In this document: positions 1 to 10,614 of the stretch, in pieces | Layout of the letters: every line of letters begins with the position of its first letter | Position numbering within the stretch: the stretch's first letter is position 1 | Source: Sedimenticola sp. | Lineage (GTDB): Bacteria > Pseudomonadota > Gammaproteobacteria > Chromatiales > Chromatiaceae | Direction of reading: 5' to 3' | Assembly: GCA_026985055.1 (NCBI GenBank) | Contig: JALSQZ010000013.1 | Coordinates: forward strand, 62,001 to 126,000 | Length of the DNA: 64,000 bases | Notes under the pieces: generated by a model | Seen by the model: the letters and a program-made list of their open reading frames with translations, nothing else | Database searches by the model: none | What the model was told of the DNA's origin: nothing | Translations under genes and position numbers: made by a program

Positions 1-654
1 GATTGCAACCTGAGCAAACCCAAATGGCTTCAGGAAGCGGAGGACACGGCGATAAAGAATGATGACCAGCGTCTCAAGGAAGCGGTGGACTCGCTGAATT
101 TTTATCTGGACAAGAACAATCCACCATACGCCACTCTGGTTGACGGAGGCATCACGGACAATTTGGGCCTGAGAACCATTTTGCGCAATGTCGGGCTTTC
201 CGGCGGAGTGCTGAAAATGTACAAGAGATCCGAAGGCACAGCACCGCTGCCCCGGCGCATTGTGGTGATCGTGGTAAATGCATCGGTTACATCGATTACT
301 GATCTGGGCAAGACGGACGAACTGCCCAGTATCGCTGATACCCTGACGGTGGTTACCGATATGCAGTTGCATCTCTATAACACCGAGACCAATGAACTTC
401 TGAAGGAAGAACTGATGCAATGGGCCAAAACCCTCGAATCCGCCAGCGGTCAGAAAGTGGATGCCTATTACATCGATATCGATGCAACCAATATTGAGGA
501 CAAGGAAGAACGGATCTACTTCAACAAGATTCCCACCAGTTTCTCTCTGGAAAAGGAACAGGCCGACAGGCTGATATCCCTGGCTCGGCGGATGCTGAGA
601 AATAATCCGGAATATCAGCGTTTGTTGCGTGACCTGGGAGCATCCTCCCGCTAG
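1..654 (+). CDS. Patatin-like phospholipase, C-terminal part (5' end outside window)
   Basis: The reading frame is open from base 1 to the TAG at 652-654, so this is the last 217 codons of a longer gene. Visible residues 47-57 read VDGGITDNLGL, the Asp-Gly-Gly block that carries the catalytic aspartate of patatin-type Ser/Asp lipases; the nucleophile GXSXG lies upstream of the window. Family members are lipid acyl hydrolases, often membrane-associated. The next gene, a cardiolipin synthase, points to a phospholipid theme. The stop codon lies inside the CTAG target duplication of the MITE that follows. The domain call is firm; the exact substrate is unknown. Confidence 0.8.
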   Translation, partial: DCNLSKPKWLQEAEDTAIKNDDQRLKEAVDSLNFYLDKNNPPYATLVDGGITDNLGLRTILRNVGLSGGVLKMYKRSEGTAPLPRRIVVIVVNASVTSITDLGKTDELPSIADTLTVVTDMQLHLYNTETNELLKEELMQWAKTLESASGQKVDAYYIDIDATNIEDKEERIYFNKIPTSFSLEKEQADRLISLARRMLRNNPEYQRLLRDLGASSR

Positions 655-813
655 GGAACCTCTGATTAAATCATGAACTCGCATCTTGCGTCCAAAATGT
701 CCCGCTACTGCGTTGCAAATCTTCGCAATAGCGGGCTATTACGTGCGATTTGCGCCTTGTATCGGAACATTTTGAATCTCAATCTGCTTCGCTCAGATTT
801 AATCAGAGGTTCC
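655..813. mobile_element. MITE-like element, copy 1 (IS5-type ends)
   Basis: A 159-bp element begins GGAACCTCTGATTAAATC and ends with the exact reverse complement of that 18-mer. It is flanked by CTAG on both sides (651-654 and 814-817). A second copy at 11125-11283 has the same length, differs by about five bases by eye, and is flanked by TTAA. CTAG and TTAA both fit the YTAR target of IS5-family transposons, so this is inferred to be a non-autonomous derivative of such an element. It encodes nothing. An internal hairpin (CCCGCTA... / ...TAGCGGG) lies near the centre. Confidence 0.85.
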
Positions 814-820
814 CTAGTGT

Positions 821-2296
821 ATGCGTGACAGTTCCCGCAATTTGGCCAGGAAGGTGCCTCGAACCTTGATGATATCTCTCTTTTTTCTTTTTTTTCAGCT
901 CGCCGGACTGGTCAGTTCCATCCATGCCGTACTGAACACGCGCACCGCCCAGGGAGCGATTGCCTGGGTGGTAAGTCTGAATACCCTGCCGGTATTGTCG
1001 GTACCGGCTTACTGGGTGTTTGGTCGCAGCAAATTCGTCGGTTATGTGAATGCCATGAAGGACAGCAGCCTGAGCATGGCGGTGGACAAGGAAAAGGCTT
1101 ATGCGTTTTTTGACCCTTACGTCATTCATGAGCCGGAAAATTTTCCGGAGTACCGTGCCATTCGCGCCTTGTCGAACTCACCCTTCATGCGTGGCAACCG
1201 GGTGGAATTGCTTGTCGATGGACAGAGTACCTATGACAGCATTGAAGCCGGAATACGCCGGGCGCAACATTACATTCTGTTCCAGTTCTATATCCTGAGG
1301 GCAGATGAAAGCGGAAACCGCTTCAAGAGGCTGCTGATGGAAAAGGCTGCTCGTGGTGTGCAGGTACATATACTCTATGATGAACTGGGGAGCGGCAACC
1401 TCCCGGAGGCGTGGCTGGAGGAATTTCGCGTAGCAGGCATCACCATTATTCCCTTCAACACCACCCAGGGAAGCTGGAACCGGTTTCAGATCAATTTTCG
1501 CAATCACCGCAAGATCGTCGTCGTGGACGGCCGGGAAACCTGGGTTGGTGGCCTGAATATCGGGGATGAGTACCTTGGCAAGGATCCCGAACTCAGCCCC
1601 TGGCGAGACACGCATTTGCATATCCAGGGCCCGGTTTCCCTGGTGGCCCAGTCCATATTCTGGTCAGACTGGTACTGGGCGGACAAAAAACTGTTGCAGC
1701 ATCTCAACTGGAAGCCGGAGCTGGCGCCAGGGCTGAAGCCGGGAGAAGGGATGGATGTGCTCATCCTCGGCTCTGGCCCGGCGGATGAGCTGGAGACCGC
1801 CAGCCTGTTTTTTACCACTTCACTGAATGTGGCCCGCAAACGCATCTGGATTGCCACTCCCTATTTTATTCCTGATGAAGCCACAACCGTAGCGCTGGAG
1901 CTGGCGCTGCTGCGTGGAGTGGATGTGCGCATCATTACCCCGCGTACCAATGACAACTGGTTCGTGCGTCATGCCGCCAATGTGTATCTGAGCAACCTTG
2001 CGGGCATGGGAGCGAAGATCTATTACTACGAAAAGGGGTTCATGCATCAAAAAACCACTTTGATCGATGATGGCATTTCACTCATTGGAACGGTGAACTT
2101 CGATAATCGCTCTTTCCGTTTGAATTTTGAAGTAACCGGCGCCATTGCGGATGCAGATTTTGCCGCCCAGGTGGAAAAGATGCTGCTGCGTGACCTGGAG
2201 AACTCCACGGAGCTGTCTGAATACGACCTCGCTGACGAAAGCTTATGGGAACGCCTGAAAGCCCGGGGCAGCGCCTTGCTCTCTCCTGTGCTTTGA
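821..2296 (+). CDS. cls: Cardiolipin synthase, phospholipase D superfamily
   Basis: The 491-residue protein has one or two N-terminal hydrophobic segments (about residues 15-35 and 45-65) and two HxKxxxxD phosphatidyl-transfer motifs, H229-K231-D236 and H409-K411-D416, each followed by the usual G-G/S-x-N block. This is the architecture of bacterial cardiolipin synthases, which make cardiolipin at the inner membrane. The ATG at 821 lies just after a MITE; AGAGGT at 805-810, within the MITE's right end, is the best Shine-Dalgarno candidate. Without the element the gene would start 3 bp after the patatin-like stop codon. ClsA versus ClsB type is not resolved. Confidence 0.9.
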   Translation: MRDSSRNLARKVPRTLMISLFFLFFQLAGLVSSIHAVLNTRTAQGAIAWVVSLNTLPVLSVPAYWVFGRSKFVGYVNAMKDSSLSMAVDKEKAYAFFDPYVIHEPENFPEYRAIRALSNSPFMRGNRVELLVDGQSTYDSIEAGIRRAQHYILFQFYILRADESGNRFKRLLMEKAARGVQVHILYDELGSGNLPEAWLEEFRVAGITIIPFNTTQGSWNRFQINFRNHRKIVVVDGRETWVGGLNIGDEYLGKDPELSPWRDTHLHIQGPVSLVAQSIFWSDWYWADKKLLQHLNWKPELAPGLKPGEGMDVLILGSGPADELETASLFFTTSLNVARKRIWIATPYFIPDEATTVALELALLRGVDVRIITPRTNDNWFVRHAANVYLSNLAGMGAKIYYYEKGFMHQKTTLIDDGISLIGTVNFDNRSFRLNFEVTGAIADADFAAQVEKMLLRDLENSTELSEYDLADESLWERLKARGSALLSPVL

Positions 2297-2306
2297 GGAG
2301 CTTGTT

Positions 2307-3857
2307 GTGATGCCTCGTTTCCTTGTCTTGCTGCTGCTGGGTTTTCTCGCCGGCTGCGCCGTTCTGCCGGAGAATGCCCAGCAACCATCCTATTGTTGCA
2401 TGGATGGCGATGACGGATTGTTGGCCAGAATCTGGCGGGAGGCGCCGGAGCGCAAGCCGGATCAATCCGCAATGTTGCTGCTGGACAAGGGACTGGACGC
2501 ATTCGTAGCCCGGGCGGTGCTGGCGCAGCTGGCGGAAAAGAGCATCGATACCCAGTACTACATGATTCACGGCGATCATGTGGGTTCTTTGTTCGCATAT
2601 GAATTGTGGAAGGCCGCGCAGCGGGGCGTTCATGTACGGATTTTGCTCGATGATATCGATGAAGGTGATCGGGATCTGGATATTGCCCGCTTTGATGCCC
2701 ATCCGAACATCGAAGTGCGTATCTTCAATCCGTTCGGGCGCAATGTGGGACGCATCTGGCAGTATGTGACGGGATTTGGACGGCAGACCCGCAGGGCGCA
2801 CAACAAGTCCTTCACGGTTGATGCGCAGGCCACGATTCTCGGCGGCAGAAATATCGGTGATGAATATTTCAGCCGGGATCCGGATCTGGAATTTCAGGAT
2901 CTGGATGTTCTGGCTCTTGGGCCGGTGGCCAAAGAGGTTTCTCATTCCTTCGATGAATACTGGAACAGTCCGCTCAGCTACCCCATCCGGGTATTGCTGG
3001 ATGATGATCAGGCCGAAGGGGATCTTCATGCCCTGAATGAGCGGCTGGAAAGAAAATACGCGCAGTTGCACGATTCCATCTATCTGAAGCGTTTGCGGGC
3101 ATCCACCCTGGCGCAGGAAATCAGAAACCGCCAGTTGCCCTGGGTGTGGGCTCCGGCAGAACTTCATGCCGATCCGCCAGAGAAATTGGCGCACAGGGTG
3201 GGTGATGAGCAGTATCAGATGTTCAGGGAGCTCAAACCCTATCTCGAAAATGCACGCGAGGAGCTTATTCTGTTGTCTCCCTATTTCGTGCCGGGAAAGG
3301 AAGGCGTGAATTTTCTCCGCCGGTTGCGGAAAAAAGGGGTGCGGGTAAGAATCCTGACCAACTCCCTGGCGTCCACAGATGTCAGTATCGTGCATGCCGG
3401 TTATATGCGCTACCGAAAGGACCTTCTGCGTGCCGGGGTGGAGCTGTACGAGCTGAACAAACTCACGCCGTCCAGGGATCGCAAGCTGAAGAGGAAGGGA
3501 AGAATAGGGCAGTCCAAATCCAGCCTGCATGCCAAGGCTTTCGTGGTGGACAGGCGGGTTCTGTTTGTTGGCTCCCTGAATCTCGACCCGCGTTCGGTGA
3601 GTCAGAATACCGAGATGGGTCTGGTGATCCGCTCGGCGGATCTGGCGGGGACGGTAGCCTCGGCTTACGACAAGGAAATAGAAACAGCCGCCTTTCGCCT
3701 GGAACTGAAAGAAGCTGATAGCGGCAGAGAACAGCTTCTGTGGCATGGCTATGTAGATGGCAAGCCGGTTACCTACAGCGAGGAACCCATGACCGGCTTC
3801 CTGCGGCGTCTGGCTGTTGGCCTGTTGCGCTGGCTTCCCATCGAGTCGCAGATTTGA
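2307..3857 (+). CDS. Phospholipase D-like lipoprotein, ClsC/YmdC type
   Basis: This is a second PLD-superfamily protein of about 515 residues, 10 bp after cls and probably in the same operon. The N-terminus is a lipoprotein signal ending in the lipobox LAGC, so it should be membrane-anchored. Two HKD motifs are intact: H165-N-K167...D172 and H408-A-K410...D415 (numbered from the GTG at 2307). Start could be GTG 2307 or ATG 2310; GGAG at 2297-2300 serves either. The nearest known class is ClsC-like cardiolipin synthases, which can act with a partner. An outer-leaflet phospholipase role is also possible. Confidence 0.8.
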   Translation: MMPRFLVLLLLGFLAGCAVLPENAQQPSYCCMDGDDGLLARIWREAPERKPDQSAMLLLDKGLDAFVARAVLAQLAEKSIDTQYYMIHGDHVGSLFAYELWKAAQRGVHVRILLDDIDEGDRDLDIARFDAHPNIEVRIFNPFGRNVGRIWQYVTGFGRQTRRAHNKSFTVDAQATILGGRNIGDEYFSRDPDLEFQDLDVLALGPVAKEVSHSFDEYWNSPLSYPIRVLLDDDQAEGDLHALNERLERKYAQLHDSIYLKRLRASTLAQEIRNRQLPWVWAPAELHADPPEKLAHRVGDEQYQMFRELKPYLENAREELILLSPYFVPGKEGVNFLRRLRKKGVRVRILTNSLASTDVSIVHAGYMRYRKDLLRAGVELYELNKLTPSRDRKLKRKGRIGQSKSSLHAKAFVVDRRVLFVGSLNLDPRSVSQNTEMGLVIRSADLAGTVASAYDKEIETAAFRLELKEADSGREQLLWHGYVDGKPVTYSEEPMTGFLRRLAVGLLRWLPIESQI

Positions 3858-3895
3858 ATCCGCCGCTCAGCGGAACGCATACGTTTTTACCGGAC

Positions 3896-6199
<2,304 letters not shown>

Positions 6200-6598
6200 A
6201 AAGTGTACTCACGGGGCAAACAAAAGGCGGGATTGTAGCAGTATCTCCACAATCTGCTTTGCTAAGATTTCATCAGAGATTCCATGCCAGGGCTGTCTAT
6301 ATCGATAAAGTGGGCCAAGTGCTTCACTGTTCGATGCGGGCTTGTGGTGCGTGCGGGTAGACATCACCATCAAGCTGGCGGGGCAAGGCAAGCAGGAGGC
6401 AAATGCGGTATGAAGTAGTGGGCTGGTGAACAGGCCGGGCCTGGGGTAGCTGTGAAGCGAAAACATATGGCCGTGATGCCCGGGGGGTACGCCACCTTCC
6501 CCGTAGCAGATGCCGCGCAGGCGCGGAAACTGAACCGGACCGGCGAATTTCCCGGTTGTCAGGACATCACGACCTCCGGTTACGATAACACAAAGGCC
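6200..6598. other. Intergenic stretch, no recognised gene
   Basis: About 400 bp between tex and the CRISPR-like repeat. No reading frame looks coding and no known RNA is recognised. It presumably holds the tex promoter near its left end. A short motif GAATTTCCCGG at 6545 recurs as GAATTTCCCGGG at 6715, flanking the CRISPR-like repeat, but the meaning is unknown. Confidence 0.5.
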
Positions 6599-6612
6599 TG
6601 TGACATGTCACA
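6599..6612. promoter_or_regulatory. Perfect 14-bp palindrome TGTGACATGTCACA
   Basis: The palindrome is exact and ends 3 bp before the CRISPR-like repeat at 6616. Its half-site TGTGA resembles Crp-family sites, but the spacing is 4 rather than 6 bp. It may be an operator in what is left of a CRISPR leader; that is inference only. Confidence 0.4.
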
Positions 6613-6615
6613 AAA

Positions 6616-6644
6616 GCACTCCCCGTGCTCGCGGGGAAGAACCG
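6616..6644 (+). CRISPR. Orphan type I-E-like CRISPR repeat (single copy)
   Basis: This 29-base unit has the type I-E layout: CTCCCCGTG, a short loop, CGCGGGG, then the handle AAGAACCG. Against the recalled repeat family that ends CGCGGGGATGAACCG, about 25 of 29 bases agree. No second copy occurs 61 bp up- or downstream and no cas gene is in the window, so this is a remnant or solo repeat, not an array. Confidence 0.5.
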
Positions 6645-6703
6645 ATCAGTTGCATGTGCATCAATCACATCTGATGCCGCTCGAGATTCCGGCAAAGCAT
6701 TGA

Positions 6704-8236
6704 GGAGCGAGCGAGAATTTCCCGGGTTGTGCGGACAGAGGTTCTTCAATCTCTGCGCCGGATATAGATTTCCGTGCGGTCTTCAATCGGGTCGCGCCCT
6801 TCCTCAATCACGCGGATGGTGTGGAGCTGGTGGCGGACTTTGACGCGCTTCCGGCGGCGGCGAAGAAAGATGCCCAGCGCCAGGGCGCAGGCAAGGGCGA
6901 TGTAGAGGGCGTATTCCATAAGGGCAAGATTTATCTGGTCAAGGATATGATTCGGGATGAGGCCCACGCGGAAACGGTCTTGTTCCATGAGGCGCTTCAC
7001 AAGGGATTGCGCGAATTGTTCGCGGATCATTCCGTGAATGCTGCCATGAACAAGCTGTATCTGGCAATGGGTGGCGCCAAGGGGTTGAACCGGATGGCGG
7101 ACAAGTTCGGGGTGGATTTGTCTGATTACCGCCATGGGGTGATCGGGACGCTGGCGGATGGTTCACCGCGCTATTCCCGTGAGGTGCGCAATGCCATTTT
7201 GATGGAAGAGCTGCTGGCGCATGTGGGTGAGCAGGGTTCGCCCACGCTCAAGCGCCGGGTGCAGGAACTGCTTGGCGCGATTCGCGCCTGGTTGCGCAAG
7301 CATGGGTTTGTGAAGCTGGCGAAGTACGGGGCAGCGGACATTGCGCATCTGGCAAAGTCGGCGCGGGAGTATGGTTTGCAGAACAACGGGGGGCGCGGAG
7401 GTACGCGGTTGATGTTTGGTTCAGCGTTACAACTGGAGTTCGTTGAGACAGCATCAGCGTTGGGCGGAAGAAAGGCTTATGAAAAGGAGCTAAGTGAAGG
7501 CAAAACCAAGTTAAACTATCGTCAGTGGGTGCAGGTTCGCACGCCGTCTTTCAAAGCATGGTATGGAGATTGGGAAAATGAGCAAAAAGAGAGAAACGCT
7601 GGAAGAGATCATCGAGTCTCTGCCAAAACTGACGCCAGAACAAAAAGCGCAGTTGGACGATCTTGGAGAACTTATCACACCGGAGAACCCAGGGTATTTT
7701 TTCACGGAACGCGAGGAGACATCCGGCGATTCGACATCGAACACCCGGACAAAAAAGACCGGGGATGGTTAGGCAAAGGGCTGTATTTAAGTAGTGAGCC
7801 GGAAATTGCCGGGCATTACGCGAAGGTGAAAAAAGGTCGTCATGGCCCGAATGTCATGCCATTGTTTTCTTCAGTGAAAAATCCTTATGTTGCTGCTCCT
7901 GAGCTAAAGGAGTCACTTATGTTTGCCTCTGATGAACGGTTGGCGCAGTTTACTGATGAATTGAAAAGCAGGGGGTATGACGGTGTGGTTATTGTTTATC
8001 CTCACCAGGGTAATCCTATCGAATTGATGGTGATGGAGCCATCTGCGGTCAAATCGGCTATTGGCAATTCAGGCGCATTTTCTGCGAAAAGTGATGATAT
8101 TCGTTTCAGCCATTCCGCCATGAAATCCATCGAGGCCAATATCCGCCGGGGGAAAAGGGTTTTGGCGTGGGTGGTTACTGGCAAGAGGACGGATGGTTTA
8201 CAAAGTAATGTCCGATGGCATGGGCGCGGGATATGA
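6704..8236 (+). pseudogene. Polyvalent-protein fragment: metallopeptidase plus ART-like domains
   Basis: The frame is open from 6704 with no convincing start; the first possible start is GTG 6821. The peptide has a zinc-peptidase motif HEALH (about 6986-7000) with a downstream EELLAHV block, then RVFFHGTRGDIRRFD and GWLGKGLYLSS, typical of the ADP-ribosyltransferase-like domain in phage/ICE polyvalent proteins. It ends after SDDIRFS and ANIRRGKR, where relatives continue. Such giant proteins are thought to enter the cell with the element's DNA. Lack of an N-terminus and later scraps in other frames indicate decay. The family call is moderate to good; residual function is doubtful. Confidence 0.6.
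7578..7772 (+). CDS. Possible nested small protein in alternative frame
   Basis: A 64-codon frame starting MSKKRETLEEIIESLPKL lies inside the polyvalent fragment in another frame. It has GGAG at 7565-7568, 9 bases before ATG 7578. The peptide looks protein-like: a charged helix then LTPEQKAQLDDLGELITPENPG. The host frame over the same bases is low in complexity and arginine-rich (residues about 255-280), so either the host frame was shifted here or this is a true overlapping gene. No family is recognised. Confidence 0.3.
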   Translation: MSKKRETLEEIIESLPKLTPEQKAQLDDLGELITPENPGYFFTEREETSGDSTSNTRTKKTGDG

Positions 8237-8246
8237 CGCCCCCATG

Positions 8247-8860
8247 CCTACGCATTCTCAATCTACACATACCCGAAAGAGGATGGGAGCGGACAAAAAC
8301 AATATAGAGCAAGCCGGAGCTGATGGCAATGATGGGCCGTCTGTGTTCTGCCGTTGCAAATTGCCGGGTTTGAAGGGTCAAAGAGATTTATCTGATTGAT
8401 GACAAGCTGTCTGTATATAGAGTGTATCTCGAAAAATCGAGATGCCCGAACAGGACAGGGGTGTCCCACCATTTTCGACCACCACAAGTGATTGAAAATG
8501 TACGCAAAGAGGAAATCGCATTTTTTCTTTGTGACGAGAAAAATTCCATGGAATGAATTTTTCGAAGTCCCCTAGAGAAAAGCCAGGTGGCATAGAGGCT
8601 GCTAATGAATCCTCTATGCCTACGCAATTTACCGCTACACCTAGCCGCAGTAAATTGGGAGCTGGCAAGGAAAATATAGCTCCAATTGGTATCGCTGGCA
8701 ATGATGGAGCCATTTGAAAAAAGCCAGACGAACGCAGCGGCGGGAGAGCACCAACTGCGCCTACGCATGAGACCCCTTCGCGCACCCGGGGAAACATGGG
8801 AGCTGGCAATGAAAATATAGATCAATCCGTCGCTGATGACAATGATGAGCTTTCAGTATT
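8247..8860 (+). repeat. Three decayed copies of a polyvalent-protein linker repeat
   Basis: Units at about 8247-8350, 8612-8718 and 8756-8860 share CCTACGCA, then GGGAGCTGGCAA, GAAAATATAGA and GCTGATGGCAATGATG in the same order. Translated, each gives a MGAGNENI...ADGNDG-type peptide. They look like repeated linker segments of the neighbouring polyvalent gene that have drifted apart. A multi-hairpin repeat is inserted between units one and two. Confidence 0.55.
8425..8572 (+). repeat. Multi-hairpin dispersed repeat, copy A (148 bp)
   Basis: The element opens with the palindrome TATCTCGAAAAATCGAGATG and closes with GAAAAATTCC...GAATTTTTCGAAG. Between them lie GGACAGGGGTGTCCC and ATTTTCGACC...GTGATTGAAAAT. 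The same order is seen in the copy at 53385-53534. It sits inside the decayed polyvalent region and interrupts it. Confidence 0.8.
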
Positions 8861-9104
8861 CCGCCGTCGTAAACCAGCAAGGGAATCTGTTATTGATGAT
8901 GATTTTGTCGGCAAGTTCAAATCCATGGCCAAGGAGCAGTCCTGGGGGCTGTTGACCTTGCGCCAGATTACAGAGGTGATGGGCAAGCAGGTGCCGAAGC
9001 TGGTGCAGCGTTATTTGCCGATTTTTTCTCAGTATGAGACCGATCAGAACATGCTGAAAGCAGAGGCAGGGGAAATTGCGGCAAGCCAGAAAGAAATTGG
9101 CTAA
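8796..9104 (+). pseudogene. Polyvalent-protein fragment (LTLRQ segment)
   Basis: The 102-codon frame contains FKSMAKEQSWGLLTLRQITE followed by a helical LVQRYLPIFSQYETDQNML stretch. This matches the inter-domain segment that follows the helicase/methylase parts in polyvalent proteins. Its first third is the third linker repeat. It ends in TAATG, so the next frame (ATG 9104) overlaps its stop by one base, the arrangement of translational coupling. It is read as a detached piece of the same decayed gene rather than a separate gene. Confidence 0.45.
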
Positions 9105-9185
9105 TGTTAAGTCTGGACAGCGAACATATCACGCTCAACGGGATCGGTATCAGTTACGGCCTGGGAAAAACCTACGAGGAATCGG

Positions 9186-9368
9186 ATGCAAGACTCAAAA
9201 AAGACAAACAGCGGCGGCAGCAGAAAGGTTACCGAGCTGCCAAGGGGCACGAGCATCCAAGAGTTTTTCGAGTACGTCAAGAGCCGGCCGGGAAAGGTGC
9301 GCTCGATCACGATCAACGGCAAGAAAATTCCGGTGGGGGAGGACGATCCTTTGAACCGGGGCAAGTAG
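9186..9368 (+). CDS. Small hypothetical protein of the mobile-element scar
   Basis: Sixty codons, ATG 9186 with AGGA six bases upstream. The peptide MQDSKKTNSGGSRKVTEL then a helix IQEFFEYVKSRPGKV and a hairpin-like SITINGKKIPV resembles a compact folded domain. No family is recognised. It overlaps in another frame an ORF that begins by TAATG coupling at 9104 (MLSLDSEHITLNGIG...), whose first 40 codons also look protein-like; downstream of about 9230 the frame described here is the more convincing one. Likely a phage or ICE accessory gene. Confidence 0.45.
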   Translation: MQDSKKTNSGGSRKVTELPRGTSIQEFFEYVKSRPGKVRSITINGKKIPVGEDDPLNRGK

Positions 9369-9518
9369 CGCCGCCAGACACATCAAAGGTACCAGCCGAC
9401 ATGAAATCCGCCCAGGAAACTGAGGCAAATTTTTCTTTGTCCGGTGGTGGCAATGCGAAGGCGAATGATGGCAGGGCGAAGATGGTAAAAATGACGGTTA
9501 AAGAGACCGCTCATAAAT

Positions 9519-9568
9519 TCTCTTTGCGACAAGAAAAATTCCATGGAAGGAATTTTTCGAGGTTCCCT
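9519..9568 (+). repeat. Multi-hairpin dispersed repeat, copy B (right end only)
   Basis: Only the right-hand hairpin is kept: TCTTTGCGACAAGAAAAATT then CCATGGAAGGAATTTTTCGA and GGTTCCC. The left half seen in other copies cannot be found upstream, so this copy is truncated. Confidence 0.75.
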
Positions 9569-9747
9569 ATAGAGAAAGACCCCGTGCCAGAAATGGTGGA
9601 CGCAGACAGAGCACGTGGCTCCCGACTTCTCACCGGCCTCACGGGGTCGGAAGTGTGGCACGCGCTATTTGGGATTTCAAGACGGAGTAATGGAAGAAGG
9701 AAAAAGCCCCGAGCGTGAAACGGAGCAATCATCGAAAGACCGGGCAA

Positions 9748-9824
9748 AACTGGAAAAAAACGATAACAAGATTTTTACGGATGAGATGGCGGAGAAGGTG
9801 CTGTGGCGGAATTGGCTATACTAA
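9748..9824 (+). pseudogene. Short polyvalent-protein scrap (NKIFTDEMAEKV)
   Basis: In this frame the peptide DNKIFTDEMAEKVLWRNWLY resembles the NKIFT-(E/D)-xAEKA segment that recurs in polyvalent helicase/methylase proteins of mobile elements. It stops almost at once. It is another detached fragment of the same family, 30 bp before the next intact small gene. Confidence 0.35.
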
Positions 9825-9854
9825 AGACGTTGAGAAACAACACAGGATCAGACA

Positions 9855-10202
9855 ATGAGCAGTTACCTGGAAGAAAAGATGATGGAAATCGCCAAGACGG
9901 GGTGGACGCCCAACCGGGAGAAGATGCGCTGGCTGATGGAACACTGGAAGTACAACAGCCCGAAGATGTACAAGGAACTGAGCGAGGCGAAGGAGTTGAA
10001 GATGAGAGCGAAGGCGTGTTTGTTCAACGAGGCGCAGGAAGCGAAGATGCTGGTGGAAGGCGGGATGAACTGGGCGGACGCGGCAAGAATCGCACAGGCG
10101 GAAAATCTGATGCTGGAGCCGGAAGAGGAAGAAGAAGAGGAACTGGACGAGGACGAGATGATGTACCGGCGGATCGCAGAGTATATCCGGATTCCGATTT
10201 AG
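9855..10202 (+). CDS. Small acidic phage/plasmid-type protein, unknown function
   Basis: 115 residues starting MSSYLEEKMMEIAKTGWTPN, with AGGA about 8 bases before the ATG. It is helical throughout with a central KMRAKACLFNEAQEA segment and a run of nine acidic residues near 104-112 (EPEEEEEEELDEDE), then a short YRRIAEYIRIPI tail. The codon pattern is clean, unlike the fragments around it, so it may still be expressed. No family is recognised; an element-borne accessory protein is the best description. Confidence 0.55.
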   Translation: MSSYLEEKMMEIAKTGWTPNREKMRWLMEHWKYNSPKMYKELSEAKELKMRAKACLFNEAQEAKMLVEGGMNWADAARIAQAENLMLEPEEEEEEELDEDEMMYRRIAEYIRIPI

Positions 10203-10290
10203 CGCAAAAGAGCGATAAAACCAAGTCGCCAGCAGAAGATGGTGACATTCCGCGCAAGGATGACAATGGCGTGGTAGAACATTTCTATAT

Positions 10291-10583
10291 TGATATTAAC
10301 TCGGCAACAATCCATGTCGTATTCAGGGCTTCAAGAACAGGTCAGATCAAGGCGCGGCTCGCAGGCAAGGGTTGTTCCCTTGGCAAGAGCCGGAACGCGG
10401 AGCTGGCCTTTTCTTGAAGCCCCTAACCGATCGATCTATAAGGACAGGCCCGCTTGCCCTTGCCCGCGGACAGCGTTATCAGCCCTTGTTGTAGAATCAC
10501 TACAACGGCGGCCTGATGCCTTGCCGCGAACAAGGGCAAGCGGGCTGAACGCGATATAGATTGTTGCCGAGTTAATAATATCA
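10291..10583. repeat. Nested palindromes inside 22-bp inverted repeats
   Basis: Outer arms are TGATATTAACTCGGCAACAA (from 10291) and its near reverse complement ending 10583, with a 3-base insertion in the right arm. Inside are two long imperfect palindromes. One spans 10325-10424, centred near 10374, with GGGCTTCAAGAA / TTCTTGAAGCCC and CAAGGG / CCCTTG. The other spans about 10434-10561, centred near 10497, with GCCCGCTTGCCCTTG / CAAGGGCAAGCGGGC and TTGTAG / CTACAA. The first palindrome seems to have been inserted into the left arm of the second. Confidence 0.75.
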
Positions 10584-10614
10584 ATCTTCCATCTGTGAAA
10601 CAGGGATGCAATCA

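Noticed and set aside
6555..6740. A full CRISPR array around the orphan repeat
   Set aside because: No second repeat is found at the expected 61-bp period in either direction and there are no cas genes.
9803..10417. 204-codon frame overlapping the acidic small protein
   Set aside because: It is Gly/Arg/Asp-rich and low in complexity; the other frame (9855-10202) has a ribosome site and a normal composition.
10431..10565. Integron attC site
   Set aside because: The palindrome lacks the conserved core sites at its ends, no integron integrase is nearby, and similar palindromy extends into the neighbour.
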